The notes below the pieces were generated by a model. The model was not told the DNA's origin. It saw only the letters and a program-made list of their open reading frames with translations, and made no database searches. From Viscum album (taxonomy: Eukaryota; Streptophyta; Magnoliopsida; Santalales; Viscaceae): a stretch of 64,000 bases of DNA. The stretch lies in assembly GCA_963277665.1 (NCBI GenBank), contig OY728136.1:1977300576-1977364575 (forward strand). Reading direction: 5' to 3'. Shown one piece after another: positions 37,101 through 49,599 of the stretch. Position 1 is the first letter of the stretch. Each line of letters starts with the position of its first letter. The translations under genes and the position numbers were made by a program.

Positions 37101-37462
37101 GGAGCGGACGGTGGGACCCGAGGAGTAGTGGAGCTATCTGTACCCACCCTTAAGGTGGGATTTCCAGTGGACAACTCGGTGTAGCGGCTTTACCTTACAG
37201 TTGTTGTTTTCCCTTTAGAGTTGTACTTTACAGTTAGGCTTGTATTTCCGGCCCCTTTTACTTTCCGCACTTACTATTGTACTCAGTTTCTTACTTAGTG
37301 TTTACTTCTTCCGCGTGTACTCTGTGGTGCTTGTTTACTTTACAAAGGCAATGCCTTCCCTTTTTATCTGGATTTACTCCTTGGTGCTAGTCGCCAGCCC
37401 CTGGCCTATGGAAGGCGGGCTTGGGGTAGTCACGGCATGGGCCCCGAGGACGGGTCGTGACA
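34162..37462 (+). repeat. Right (3') LTR of the Tekay-like element, 3301 bp
   Basis: Begins tgtaaagacccgt and ends gggtcgtgaca. It is collinear with the left LTR. The 47-bp shortfall comes mostly from the G-run/proline-like GC island near 35665-35770 and one missing TCCTGTGTGG unit, partly offset by a 14-bp extra copy (cctcttcagacgca) near 35010. Its hairpin array has a perfect 9-bp stem at 35276-35297. Confidence 0.95.
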
Positions 37463-37467
37463 TTCCT
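37463..37467 (+). other. Right target-site duplication TTCCT
   Basis: Matches 25978-25982 exactly (see there). Confidence 0.95.
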
Positions 37468-38453
37468 TTCCATGTCCTGTTGATCCGCTCCGTGAAACTA
37501 GATGGATATCACCTCATGCATGGAATCACCATCATAAATAAGACTGTGGATATGGTTCATGCCACCCCAAAAGCATATAGATCATGCTCAATGACTCATA
37601 TGAAATCACAAAAAATACTATTATGAAAAAAGGGTACCCTTATGAAATATGAAAATACTATTATAGTTTCAATGGATGACTCTTACAATTATAAAAATTT
37701 AAAAGGGGAATAATCTTATGAAATAATGAATGACTATTAAAAATTAAGAAATAGATCTTATAAAATCACATGATTCTTATGAAATTTCATTTTACTATTA
37801 TGAATTGAAATTTTTCAATGTAAAGGACTCTCACATTTCTATAAATGACTATTAAATTTTGAAATTTATAAAACATCCTAATTTTATAAGGGTCATTTCC
37901 AAGTGGAAAGAATGATATGTAAGGGTTATTCCACAACAAAGGAAAAAAAGGGTCACTCAAAGGAAAGGGAAAATGTAATATTAATTCCAAACTTATTAAA
38001 ATTTAAAACATAAGCCCATAATTAAATAATTATGCTTAAAATGTTGAATTACATAAAAATCCCACTTTTAAATGATATAAACATACCCAATCCTCTAAAA
38101 TTACCAAAAAACATCCTCAGACTCCCTCAACATGTGGAAAATGAAAAGGGGAGGGTTTAAGAAACCATGGGCCCTTATATCATATACCTCAAATAATTCT
38201 CATCCTTGATAATCAAAACCATACCCGAGAGGTAAAATGGAAAGGTATAATAAGACACCACAAGGGATACCTTTCAAACAAGTATCTCACTATGAATAGA
38301 TCATAGAAAACATAACATAAAGAAGAGGCATAAAAAACTTAGTGTTATCAACCATCATATCAAACAAGTCAATTTCAAACATATCATCCCAATAAAAATA
38401 AATGCTTAAAAATAAGGGATATTGAGAATGAATTGGTGTCTCAGGTTCTTACA
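37468..38453 (-). repeat. Part of the 3' LTR of gypsy-3
   Basis: The right edge is placed at 38453, where the complement starts TGTAAGAACCTGAGAC. A purine-rich tract (ggtggattagaggattgtg in complement) and then an integrase relic follow. The left edge was not found and may lie beyond the Tekay-like insertion. Most of this stretch is AT-rich with no coding signal. Confidence 0.5.
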
Positions 38454-38639
38454 CACAATCCTCTAATCCACCATGCCTCCAAAAAACAAAAACTGAGGTC
38501 ATAAATAACCTATGAAACACCTTCTATTGAAAATACTAGATCTCAATCAGTCACTCGATGAATGTGGAATTGTTCTCAACATCCAACTCTATCCAATTAA
38601 TAATATAGGATTCATTAGGAATATATCAAAAAAGTTGTC

Positions 38640-39640
38640 ACACTTTGAAAACATCAAGGATATAGTCTAGTTATGGAAGGAGCTCTAATTGATATTTCAC
38701 CTCACTCATGTTACCAACACCTCAAAAGGTCCAATAAAATAGGGAGGTATATTACTCTCATTTGTAAACCACCGCCACCTATTACAAAGGAAAACCCTCA
38801 ACAAAACATGATATTTGACCTTCAATTCCATAGGTGTCCTCCTTTAATAACAATAAGACTTCTAATTATCATGCATTTCCTTCATCCACTCTGAAATAAT
38901 CTCAAACTTCTCTATATTTATCTACACCACATATGGTCTAAGGAATAATAACTCCCTAATTGAATTTGGAACAACGATCATACATGGGGATACCCATAGA
39001 AATCCAAAAATTGATCCATGAAAATGGAAGAGTGATCACTATTATTCTAATAAAACCCAAACAAAGGTAGTTGTCTCACTAATAATCCACCAAAATACAA
39101 AACACAATCTCATAGATAATCCTCCAGTGTCTAAATAGTTTACTTTATCAGACCATATTTTTAAGGATGTAAGGTAGTGTTAAGGAATAAATGAGATCCA
39201 AAATTAGGATAGAGGCCTCCACATACTCATGAGGTAAAATAGAGATCATGATCGGAGATGATGTTCCTTGTTACCCTATGAAGCCACACTATCTCATCCA
39301 CATACTATCTCTCTATAAAATCCATGAAATATGACTCCCTAATCACATGGAAATGAGAAAAATTATTCAACTAATCCAAATTCATATAAATATAATCACA
39401 AACTCCTTAGAAATAAGTCAATCCAAAGAAACAATTCAATAAAATAACCACTCACTTCCCCTCATAGACATATAATGGCTAAAATAAACCTCTAGGGACA
39501 AAATAATCCACCTTCACCAACTAAGAGATCAAATATCAAGACATAAAAACCACTATTGATCAATAATCCTTCTCCACCAAATCTTTCTCTTTAGGGAATG
39601 ATACATATTATACATTATAGGATACACTGCCAATGGTGAT
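38640..39640 (-). pseudogene. gypsy-3 integrase, decayed
   Basis: Minus-strand pieces include a core segment near 39230-39300 reading EIVWLHRVTRNIISDHDLYF, with the second catalytic Asp in ISDHD. A C-terminal segment near 38720-38770 reads IPPYFIGPFEVL. Multiple stops and frame breaks are present. The chromodomain could not be traced with confidence between this and the polypurine tract. Confidence 0.75.
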
Positions 39641-39989
39641 CTATGAAACTCATGAAGAACCACCTTGTTTATGTCCAATGGAATAACCAATTTCCCTATA
39701 AAAAAACTCCTGATGTTGATCATCCTCTAACCATCCTTCAAGAGAATCACTATAAAAGATGTGATCCCACATCACCTCTACCAATGAGTCTCTCGACTAA
39801 GACACCTCCACCTATTAAAATAGAAATATTTATTATCATAGAGTATAAGAAACCTATACCACTAGCCTCCCATACATAACTATGCATTATTTCAAGCTCA
39901 TGCATCACTCTCCAATCATCTCCAAACTCCCAGACAACATCTCCCTATGAATTCATGCTCAGTGCATAAACAACAACATTAACCTTCCT

Positions 39990-40230
39990 CATTGTGTAGA
40001 AGTTATCAAATTAATAGTACTGTAATAACTCTATCCACATCCATTGTCACGTATTAAAATTCTATTGGGATAAGATATACATTAAACTATTTTGATCTGT
40101 GAATATCACTAAGTGTTTTTTGATGAGGTAAGTTCACTACAACTTCAAAGAAAACACCACCAACGCAAACTCAAGATCATGAGTGGAATAGTTATGATCA
40201 TGGTGGCATAGAATACTAGACACATATGAT
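39990..40230 (-). pseudogene. gypsy-3 RNase H, decayed
   Basis: The minus strand reads YSTHDLEFALVVFSLKL, then TYLIKKHLVIFTDQNSLMYI and a WIELLQYY-like end. These match the second and third catalytic blocks of Ty3/gypsy RNase H, with THDLE and FTDQ retained. Two stops lie between them. Confidence 0.75.
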
Positions 40231-40539
40231 ATCACTACCCTCTAATACAATAAAATTTATCCCAAATGATATAGGAAGCATCACATAAAACCTCAAACAT
40301 TACTCCCCCCTCTGACAGCTGAAGAACAGTTGTATTAATCAACCTCTCCTTTAGGTAGTTGAAATTGTTTTTATTTTTATTAGGCTATTTAAAATCATGG
40401 TAATTTTTATTTAGACCATAAAATGGGGATGTGATCTAAGATAAATATAACAAAAACCTTTCATTATACCTCATAAGGACCTAATAAACAATGAACCTGT
40501 GTAATATTAATCTGTTATACCAAAGAAATGATTGCCCCA

Positions 40540-41405
40540 ATCTTCAAATTATAATCCATCAATCCATACTGATACACCACATTACTAAGAAAATGCACCT
40601 AATTAATCCAAATTATACACATGGACAAATTCTCATATAGATTATGGTGCTAAAGTAATTTTAAAAAATCCTTAAGATGGTCAATGTTCTCATCCTATGA
40701 ATTAAAGTATATGAGAATTTCATTGATGATCACTACCATAAACTGATATAGAAACTCATAGAACATGGATTTCATGAGTCCCATGAAAATGGTTGTATTT
40801 TTCATGACACCAAATAGCATTAACATGGAATCTAAATATCCATAAATACACCTAATAAAATAAACCTCCTGCATCCAAAACTTTCGCTTGGAAAACGTAA
40901 CACAGAACTGATAGTGTTGAATGACTTGTAAAATAACCCTATTATTCTCAACATGCTCTACCATAGACTTCATGTATATACTAATTTCTTCAATGAACAC
41001 TGCAATTAACTGATATAGTATCTCATGGATCATGGATTTCATGAGTCCTAGGAAAATAGTTGGGGCTTTCATTACACCAAACAATGTTTCCATGAACTTG
41101 AAGTAGCCTTAAAAACACAAGAAAGTGTTCTTTGAGTTATCTTTCTCTTTCAATATAATCTGATGATAACTAAACCAAAAATAAATCTATGAAAACAAGA
41201 TGACTTCCTTCAACAAATTTAATAGATCATATATTGTTTTAAAGGGATAACAATTCTTGACTATCACCTTATATATCCTCAAATAGTTAATACAAAACCT
41301 TAAACTGACATTCGTCTTCTTAGAGAACAACATCGTAGCACCCCATGGTGGTACACTGAGCTGGATGAAACCATTTTGTATCAAATAATTAATTAAAATA
41401 CTCAA
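40540..41405 (-). pseudogene. gypsy-3 reverse transcriptase with duplicated palm/thumb
   Basis: The N-terminal part (41187-41405) reads LIQNGFIQLSVPPWGATMLF and FCINYLRIYKV. The palm then appears twice: FGVMKAPTIFLGLMKSM...VFIEEISIY (41093-40961) and, 267 bp further on, FGVMKNTTIFMGLMKSM...VIINEILIY (40826-40695). A thumb-like segment follows each copy (SKRKFWMQEVYFI; NLSMCIIWI). The catalytic Asp pair is lost in both copies (IEE, INE). The duplication is exactly 89 codons and keeps frame over a 132-codon open stretch. Confidence 0.82.
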
Positions 41406-41651
41406 ATAAAGTAACGTCTATGGCTCCATCTTGTAAATTTCCATAAGTATTGGATAAGTATGAGGTTATAACTATATCCCTAACTCAACATCACATCAAG
41501 GGGGTAGCACCCCTACCTATCCAAGGAAAGCATCCAAAAACATCTCAACAACTATATGAAACTCAAAAACATGAACCTATAATGAATAAAATAATAGTAT
41601 ATCTAGTTGATACAATATAGGATCTATATAATTATATCTTGTTCAATGATC

Positions 41652-41933
41652 TCACTCGCTAACAAACATGATATGTTGTCTTTCCACATCATATAACACA
41701 ACCCTACTCCCGAAATAATTGTACATCATGCATGAAAAAAATAATTTCATACCAAGGATAATATTTTGTGGCTTTATATAAAGTATAATTAAATATCCAA
41801 ATGACTGATGTTTCCTCATCATTAACTCACAACCCTGGTATACATCAAATAAGTTGGATTGACCTATAACAATTGTATTTAACACCAGGGTATCTGAAAG
41901 CTTCTCCACTTTGATTCCCAAGGCACAAACCAC
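41652..41933 (-). pseudogene. gypsy-3 protease region, decayed
   Basis: A 93-codon minus-strand open piece has VYQGCELMMRKHQS and YIKPQNIILGMKLFFSCMMY, corresponding to the D-V-I-L-G-M-D-W-L part of chromovirus protease. The active-site D-T/S-G segment upstream is not readable. It lies between gag and reverse transcriptase as expected. Confidence 0.65.
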
Positions 41934-41959
41934 GGTGGGTGAGATAAAAGAATGTGATT

Positions 41960-42649
41960 ATTCAAAATCAAACTAGTCAAATGCCTAAGTATATGATAAT
42001 TAAAAAATACCTAGAACAATATCTAGTCTTCCCAGTGATGGTATCTCTATTACATGAAATTTTCCACATCGATCTTTTATGCATTGCTGAAACTACTAAA
42101 AACCACCTCAAAAATAATGCTCATCCCAATATATTTAAGGGTAAGTAACATCATGGGGATGACCTATACCAGCTTCATATCCTCTTGGTTGACCATATGC
42201 ATATTTTCAATGCTGCTAATATGGACTTAGAGGCAACTGTTGTTAGGGATGATAAGGAATATGGCCACTTATTCTATGTTGTGCCATAAGAATGATTGAG
42301 CATATATATCATTAATGTAAAAGACCTAAAAAATAAATAACACTAGAACATATTTGCCATTGGATGAAAAGAAACTTCTAAATGTAGTGAAAGGAGAAGA
42401 AGAGGGTTCAGAATAACTTCCCACTAGTTAGAACCTCAACTACCCTGATGTCCAAGATCCTCCCTCTACAGTTATTCCCTAGAAAAAGTGATTATGAACT
42501 CCCTCATGATATGTTATTGTATGTTTATAAATCATATTGATCACCTTATTATTCTTATTTACCTCAAAATATATAGGTAATTTGAATTGGGTAAAAATGT
42601 ACCTGATAACTAGATGTAGTGTCTTTTCAAGGCACCTCACTCTGGAATT
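41960..42649 (-). pseudogene. gypsy-3 gag, second half
   Basis: Directly at the copia boundary the minus strand reads CLEKTLHLVIRYIF and LPIYFEVNKNNKVINMIY. This matches the later part of chromovirus Gag (RFE-GL-x-IR...). A zinc-knuckle relic is not clear towards 42150. Its first half is on the other side of the copia element. Confidence 0.6.
42645..42649. other. Left copia target-site duplication (GAATT)
   Basis: GAATT precedes the left copia LTR. GAATG at 62972-62976 follows the right one. Four of five bases match, which fits an old 5-bp duplication in the gypsy-3 gag. Confidence 0.55.
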
Positions 42650-44103
42650 TGTTTGAGTCGGTTCCCTAGAACTAAATTTATTAGTATTTGATTACATGTT
42701 TTCCTTGTTAATGAACATTTCTTTTCACATGATTATTATTCCCCTACATGACATTTGTATGTCATGATGTCCTAAGAATATATTCCACACTAACAGGTCA
42801 TAGAATTTCTCCACTATGATGAGATCCTAGAGGTTCCGTGATAGTATTCTTCAATATAGTTTTTTGGATGGATGATATTTTCTAATAGGACATAGATGAT
42901 ACAGAATATTAGGTATAAAAGGATCATAAGACATTTAGACACCTTTTCATAGAATTTATCCTTGTTAATCTCTAAGATAAGATTTTAAGAGAATAGAACC
43001 ATCAATAAGAGATCCACATTTCCATGTGTCATTGGATATTCTGATTATCATACATGTGTATTGATCCTTATAATTTATTATTATAATTAATGGGTATTAT
43101 GAATCGTGTTCTTTAATGTATTTAATAAAACCATGATGACATATTCCTGTGATGAGTTAGGATACATTGGGTGTGTCATAAGTGATATAACATTAATGGA
43201 TAATGTAAGAAAGGATGTAATCCTTATGTACCTTGATAGAAGTTGATATCTTAGGCCCTTTGATTGAAATGTAACTATGAAAATAAATCCATTTCCATGG
43301 TGTTTAGTGGGAGTGTTAATTTCCATGAATTTAAAGAAAAATACATCGATTATATAGGTTGATGGAACTATAATGAAACCCATATGATTTAAGATGTTGT
43401 ATAAATGGATTGTATTACACGTTGTTCATAAGAGGTTGGATTTCATTATGAAATTGACTTATTTCTTTATGTGAGACTTTTCATGTTGATAGATTTTAAA
43501 CATTGGACTTTAAGACATTATTTCTAATTCCACTGAGAAAGAGGCCTAGTGGGTCACATGCTAAGTGTATCCGTAATCTCAGTTAAATTTATGTATTGAA
43601 TTTAACAAGATTCGGTTTTGGTGGATCATCATAATTTCATAAATATTTATTCAATTAATAAGTTAGTTAAATAATAATAATAAATATTTTTTTCTTGGCT
43701 TTTCAAATAAAATATTTTTTATATTTATTATAGAATAATGTAGTGACATTTATTTAATAAAAAAATAGACATTATCGGAGGATTGATAAATATCGACAAT
43801 GAAAATTGGACCGAGCTTAATAGCCCAAATGGAAATGTTATAAATGATATTCATTTATATTATTAATTTGTTTTTTATGTCAATAAATTAATATTATTGG
43901 TTGATTTAATTCGAAATCTACTCATAATATAATTATAAATATCATGTGAAGATCCTCTTATTCTGATTTCATCATTTTCATTGGTTAATTAATATTTGGT
44001 TTTTGTTGGACATGATGTTTTTTATCTTGTATAGTAATAATTAAATGTAAATTAAGAATAAATCAAGTTAGTCATACCATTCAAGGCACTTCTACTATTC
44101 CTA
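42650..44103 (+). repeat. 5' LTR of the copia element
   Basis: Begins tgtttgagtcggttccctag. The same sequence is seen at 50212 (tattagagtcggttcccta). The two copies stay collinear for about 1.26 kb, and the match then resumes beyond the gypsy-2 insertion at 62745-62971. The right edge is set by the end of homology near tattccta and is approximate. Confidence 0.8.
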
Positions 44104-44114
44104 AAACCTATAAG

Positions 44115-44126
44115 TTGTATTAAAGG
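44115..44126 (+). other. Degenerate copia primer-binding site
   Basis: TTGTATTAAAGG resembles TGGTATCAGAGC at 8 of 12 positions. It lies about 11 bases after the estimated LTR end. A weak match in the right place only. Confidence 0.35.
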
Positions 44127-46308
44127 TTCCATATGCTTAATTTATAATTATTTATTATTTTTTTATTATTTTCATGTATTTGTATTTTATTTTATTTATA
44201 TAAATTCATTTTAATATCCAAACATCATTGTGTATTCCTTTATTCATTCTGTCTAACATAACTAGTAATCAGTTAAGGTTTTTAAATGAGGAATCATTTG
44301 AAGATTACCATCTAGAGATGCTGAAGGATCTGCTTCAACAAAAATAGGGTACATGACATATAATTCCTATAACCATGTCAGATATTAGTGTTTTCATGTC
44401 TGTATCATGTGATAAAGTGAGATATATCTAAGGTTATTAGATCTAAGATGCAAAAAAGGATCGGTGTATAGATCCTAATAGAATGGCACACGGTTGGAAG
44501 ATCTACACACCATGTAATCATTGTACATGACATGTTGTTTCTAATTTCTTATTACTACTAGTATAGGGTGTCCTAATGTGTTTTGTATCTGATACATGAC
44601 AGAGGGACTGATGAGCTGTGCAACTCTGGGGCCATACGACCTATAATCCTAGTACACACTCCGTACCTCAAACTAATTCTAGGTATATAACATGCCTAGT
44701 CCCCAAGGCATGTTCTATAAACATGGGTAGAAGATAGTATATACCATATACTATGGTATATGCCATGTATTCTGTTGAAAAAAGTTCTCCCAACCTTTCA
44801 TAGAGAAGAATTAAATATATAATTAAACTTATTCACATGTGTTTCATGTGTAATTTATATAACAAAGTACATTCCATGTCAGAGGATTGATAATTATATA
44901 TTAAATCTATTATTGTGTTAAAATTTTGGATAAGTACATGCAATGGCCTCCATGAACACTTGTATACTTCATTAATTTTAAATGAAATTAATTTTGTTTA
45001 AAATTATAGATGGTTGGGATTTAAGGATTCTTTGATTCAATTAATATAAATTAAATTAATTAGATTAATTTTTTGTGAATTATCCTAATTAAATAATTAA
45101 ATTAAGTAGTTGATAAAAATATTGAAAATGTATGTTTTCTTCTTGATTTGTGGATGATCATGAGATTTGACCATCCCTTTTTATGTGATTGGGTCCTTCT
45201 AACCTATTCTTATTAATTAAAATTTATGGCTTGGTTGTCATATAATCCTCCATACTATGTAAGTGCATGTATACCCATAGTTTGTTTTAGGTAAACCTGC
45301 TTTACCCAGTCTATTAGGTCCCATAACCTACATGTGAGTAAAATATTTTGTAATGATTGAACTTTGAGGTGATATGAGGTGTTTTGATTCATAAACCAAG
45401 GTGAAACCAATCAGGGAAATACCTAGGAACCAATGTATAATTATGAAAAGTAAATCAATCTAAGGTTACATGATTTTTTCCTTAGGTTTGAGAGTTAGTT
45501 TATAATCTTCAAGATAAAGTAACCACTGTTGAATCTTATAATGATAACACTAATATTTTATTTTTGTTAGTTTCATGATTAATTATTTATATTTTTTGAT
45601 GTTGCATGATCAGTTGATAAATTAATTAACAAGAATCCAAGATGGATTAAAATATAACTAGATTATGAATTAATGTTTTAATAGACATGGTCAATCACTT
45701 AAGTAAAATCAATTTAATAATAACAAGTCGTGAGAAAAGATAAAATTATATTTATTAATAAAGATAAAAATACCTCAAATAAAATATTAAGTTGGTATAT
45801 CCTTCCACAACTTAAGTTATAATCAACCTCAAAGTTAAAAGTGCTTGACCAACCAAATTTAGGGTGATTTCAATTATTGTAGTACTTTTATATTTCTTTC
45901 TTGGGTTGACATAACTTGGTTCACATCAAGGGTTGTCTATTCTAGAAAGACCTAGTGTAACCAAGAGGCATGTGTTGAGGAAATATTTTTTAACCAGGAT
46001 TTGGTTATTGGGTAGTCCACTAAATTGATCAAGGAATAATGATTTAATTTAGTTATAAAGTTATGCCTACCTAACACCCATTAAATAAATTTTCAAGCCT
46101 AAGTAATTTTTATGAGAAGTGGAATATGGATCCCTTCTACTTGAATATCTAAGTGATAAGATATTTCAAAAATGATGGTGTGAGATATTGGGTCTTTTAT
46201 AATAGTGGGATATTAAAGTAATTTAATTAAATTTAAATTTAGTAATATATTTTTTTAATAAAAAAACTCCTAATTATCTGCTCATAATTTATAGATATGT
46301 AAAATAAA
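44127..46308 (+). other. Copia leader, about 2.2 kb without genes
   Basis: No open frame or family motif is seen between the primer site and the gag start. The stretch is AT-rich with few long open frames on either strand. It is long for a copia leader, so an unrecognised insertion or deletion scar may be hidden in it. Confidence 0.45.
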
Positions 46309-47110
46309 ATGAATTTGAAAATATCACTACAATTCATACAAGAGAAGGATAAAATTATCCCGAGTGAAAATTTCTAGAAATGGTATAGGTGTTTGGTCAT
46401 GATACTAATCCATGAATGGAAATTATATATTCTAGAAACCCCACTTACTAATTATCTTTCCAAATTGGCTAATAATGAAGAAGTGTCTCTCTATTTGAGG
46501 CATGTGGATGATGAAATGGATGTCCAATGTTTCATTCTATCCGCTATGTTCAATGAAATTAAATAAATATGAGGATATGAATTCATATAGAATCATTTAT
46601 CATTTTTAGGATCTCTATCAAGAGAAGATGATGTTAGAGTGATATGATATCTCTAATGCACTATTCATGTGCAAGATTAAAGATTCTGTTCCAGATAGGC
46701 CACATGTAGTCAAGATGATTGGATTCATTGAGAAAATGGAAATCTTGGGTTTTAAGATCACTAAAGAGTTTCACATAGATCTCATTCTATCCTTAATAAC
46801 CCAAAACTTCTCTAATTTTATTTCGAGTTACAATATGATAAATAGTGTGAACACACTTTTATAACTTATTACTCTTATTATCCAAGTTGATAATGAAATA
46901 GGATATGAAAAACCTAATGTACTTATGGTAAATAAGAGTAGGAGGAACAAGGAAAAGGGGTTAAAGACTCATTCCAAGCATATGTATCCAGAGAGTTATA
47001 CTTCCAAGAAGAAGAATATCTGGAGGAAAATAAAAGAATAAGATATATCATTTTTTTCATGTGGAAAATAGTTCCACTAGAAGAGGAATTTCACCCAACC
47101 AAATAAGTAA
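46309..47110 (+). pseudogene. Copia gag, decayed
   Basis: A candidate ATG is at 46309. After a stop the frame reads KWYRCLVMILIHEWKLYILE and VDDEMDVQCFILSAMF. A 65-codon open piece at 46667-46864 has PHVVKMIGFIEKMEILGF and HIDLILSLITQNFSNFISSY. These match the UBN2-type Gag of plant copia elements. A zinc-knuckle relic near 47050-47095 reads FFSCGK..H.KRNF, missing the first and last Cys. Several stops are present. Confidence 0.82.
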
Positions 47111-47149
47111 TGTGAAGCTTCAGGTGAATTCGTTATTGAGTGTAATATT

Positions 47150-47620
47150 TCCATATCTTCATGTTCAATATTAGATATTTCATGTGGTACTTACATTTTT
47201 ATCCAAATACAAGAACCAAAAATATTTCTGAATATTATTAAATATGAGGTGAATATATGGGATACCAATGGGGTGAGGTCAGATGCTCTAGCAATTGGAG
47301 ACTATTATCTCACATTGTCAATGGGATTGATTTTTGTTTTAAATAATTGTTATTATGTGCCTAGAATTATAAATAATAGTATTTTTATTTCTCATTTTGA
47401 AATGGATGGATTTTTTTCATCTTTGAAATAAGTATTTATACGTTTATAAATATAGCATATGTTCTGGTATAACATGGTAAAATAATGTTCATTTTTTATT
47501 AAATTAAAAAAAAAATATTTCAATTGATAACCAAATAAAGATGCATGACTCATAAACACCCAGTTGTGGAATATCTATCTGGGTCACATAAATGAGAATT
47601 TTTTGAAAATATCTATCAAG
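47150..47620 (+). pseudogene. Copia protease and pre-integrase region
   Basis: SILDISCGTYIFIQIQE near 47165 corresponds to the protease active-site region W-V-L-D-T-G-C-S-H-I, with Thr-Gly changed to Ile-Ser. The open piece at 47249-47431 has LTLSMGLIFVLNNCYYVPRI, the conserved tail of this region. LWNIYLGHINENFLKI near 47565 is the GAG-pre-integrase motif L-W-H-x-R-L-G-H. Broken by stops. Confidence 0.8.
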
Positions 47621-47689
47621 ATAGTTAAATAGTCTTTTGATATTAATACACTTAAAATATTCCATTCTTATTTAGTAGATACAATGACA

Positions 47690-48260
47690 AAACCATCATT
47701 AAATGGTCACGGTGAAAGGGTCATAGAATTTCTCAATTTGGTACACATCGATGTGTGTGTAAATTTTCAGGAAAAGGATAGAGTTGGATTCCCATATTTT
47801 ATTACTTTTACCAATGACTTTAGAAAGTATGGTTATATCTAATCGATGGGGTATACGTCATAATCCTTTGATATGTTCAAAGAGTTTATGGAAGAATTTG
47901 AGAATCAGATTGGTAATAAGATAAATATACTTCAATCAAATTGAGGTGGTGAATGTTTTAATCAATAATTTATCAACTTTATTTGAGAGTATGGGATTTT
48001 ATTTCAACTCACTCCACCTTATAAAGCACAGTGGAATGGTAATAATGAAAGGAGGTGTTGTACACTAATGGACATGGTAAGGTTGATGATGATTAATTCA
48101 AGCCATTTATTATCCTTTTGGTATATCCATTACACAATACATAATACTTATTAAATTGAGTATCAACTAAAGAAGTAAATGATATTCCCTTCGAGTTATA
48201 GAGTGGAAATAAAAAAAATTCACATGTCCATGCATGAGTTTGTAAGGAATTTGTTAAGGA
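47690..48260 (+). pseudogene. Copia integrase core, decayed
   Basis: VHIDVCVNFQEKDRVGFPYF and FITFTNDFRKYGYI carry the first catalytic Asp. INILQSN.GGECFN marks the second catalytic site, where Asp has become Asn and Arg is a stop. LTPPYKAQWNG and NERRCCTLMDMVRLM keep the catalytic Glu. The domain joins element DNA to the target. It is clearly dead. Confidence 0.85.
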
Positions 48261-48639
48261 TAACTCAAGAAATAAAATAGAACACCAAGGCATGAATTGT
48301 ATCTTTATATGGTATTCTAGGGAAATAATGGGATATTATCTATAAAACCCTTTAAATAAGAAAGTAACCATCACAAGTAAATCCATATTTCTTTAAATGG
48401 ATAACATCCTCATGGATAATAATGGGAGAAATAATGACTTCAAAAGTTTTGATTCTCAAGACACACAAGAGTTGGTACAAGAACAGACTCCATAGGTCCC
48501 TGTAGAAGTGATTGTTCCTGAAATTCAAGTACTACATAGGAGTGCTAGAGAGGTAATAGAACAAGATAGATATGGTTTTCTAATCATTGATGATGGTGAC
48601 TCATTATTTGTTGATAGTAATAATCCTACCTCCTACAAG

Positions 48640-49450
48640 ATGGTAGTAGAGGTCTTTTAAGCTTCAAGGTGGAAAGAGTCCATGAATTTTGAGATGGATT
48701 CCATGTATGAAAACAAAGTTTGGGTTTTGATCGATCCACCAGTAGATTTAAATCATGTTGGGTTAAATGGGTATTAAAGATAATAATACACATAGAGGGT
48801 AAATTAAATACTTATAAATCATGACTAGTGTCTAAAGGGTTTAGAAAAAATTAAGGAATAAACTATGATGAAACCTTTTCTCCAGTTTCCATGTTTAAAT
48901 CCCTTAAAATATTTCTTCTCGTGGAATCTTATCAGGACTATGAGATGTTTAAGATGGATGTAAAAACTTATTTTTTAATAGGAATCTTAAACATGATTTT
49001 TAAATCACACTACCAAATTGGTTTTCGACTCCAAGAAATTCCAAAAGGATATTCAAGTTGTAGAGATCCATTTATGGATTAAAGAAGGAATCTAGGTCAT
49101 GGAATATCCAATTTTATGAATCCATAAAAGAATTTAGTTTTATTTAGAATGAATATGATCCATGTGTTTACAAGTAGTTTAGTGGGAGTATATTTTTTTC
49201 ATAGTAGTATATGTTCATGACATATTACTAATTGGAAATGATATATCATCCTTACAAGTGGTTATGTTATGGATTAGAATTTTTTTATCCATGAAGGTAT
49301 TAGATGAAGAAACCTATATTCTACGGATCATGATCATGTGTGATAGATCCAAGAGGCTTCTTGGACTGATTCAAGGTACATAAATTTCCCATATACAAAA
49401 GAAGTTTAGTATTGAAAAATACAAAAGGGTACTGGTTCCAAAGTCACATG
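48640..49450 (+). pseudogene. Copia reverse transcriptase, decayed
   Basis: The open piece from about 48840 reads GINYDETFSPVSMFKSLKI and YEMFKMDVKTYFLIGIL, the classic G-V-D-Y-x-E-T-F-S-P-V and M-D-V-K-T-A-F-L blocks. The catalytic Y-V-D-D near 49207 reads VYVHDILLIGND, so the first Asp is His. LRIMIMCDRSKRLLGLIQ follows. Stops and frame breaks are frequent. Confidence 0.88.
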
Positions 49451-49599
49451 GTATATATATTTCCAACAAAATGAGTCCTCATGAATAATATTAAAGATAT
49501 ATAATGAGTATGATCTCATATTCTCCTGGGATAGGATCTATCATGTATGAAACTATATGTATGAGGATTAATTTTTCATTTGCTTTGAGTATGTTAGAA

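Larger units (their letters stand above)
25983..37462 (+). mobile_element. Full-length Tekay/Del-like chromovirus, 11.48 kb
   Basis: A complete Ty3/gypsy element: 3.35-kb left LTR, primer site, one gag-pol frame ending in a chromodomain, polypurine tract, 3.30-kb right LTR, and TTCCT on both sides. Its GC content is clearly higher than its surroundings. By hand, the first 235 bp of the LTRs differ at about 12 positions (5%), and a later stretch at nearer 7%. Gag-pol has ten internal stops but no frameshift. It is the youngest large insertion here by preservation, but it is inactive as a protein-coding element. Clade assignment (Tekay/Del) rests on the long LTRs and the chromodomain, and is inferred. 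Confidence 0.95.

Noticed and set aside
37468..37626. Continuation of an open frame from the LTR into flanking DNA (37240-37626)
   Set aside because: The frame crosses the exact element boundary at 37462, so it is a chance fusion. The flank part matches nothing I recognise.
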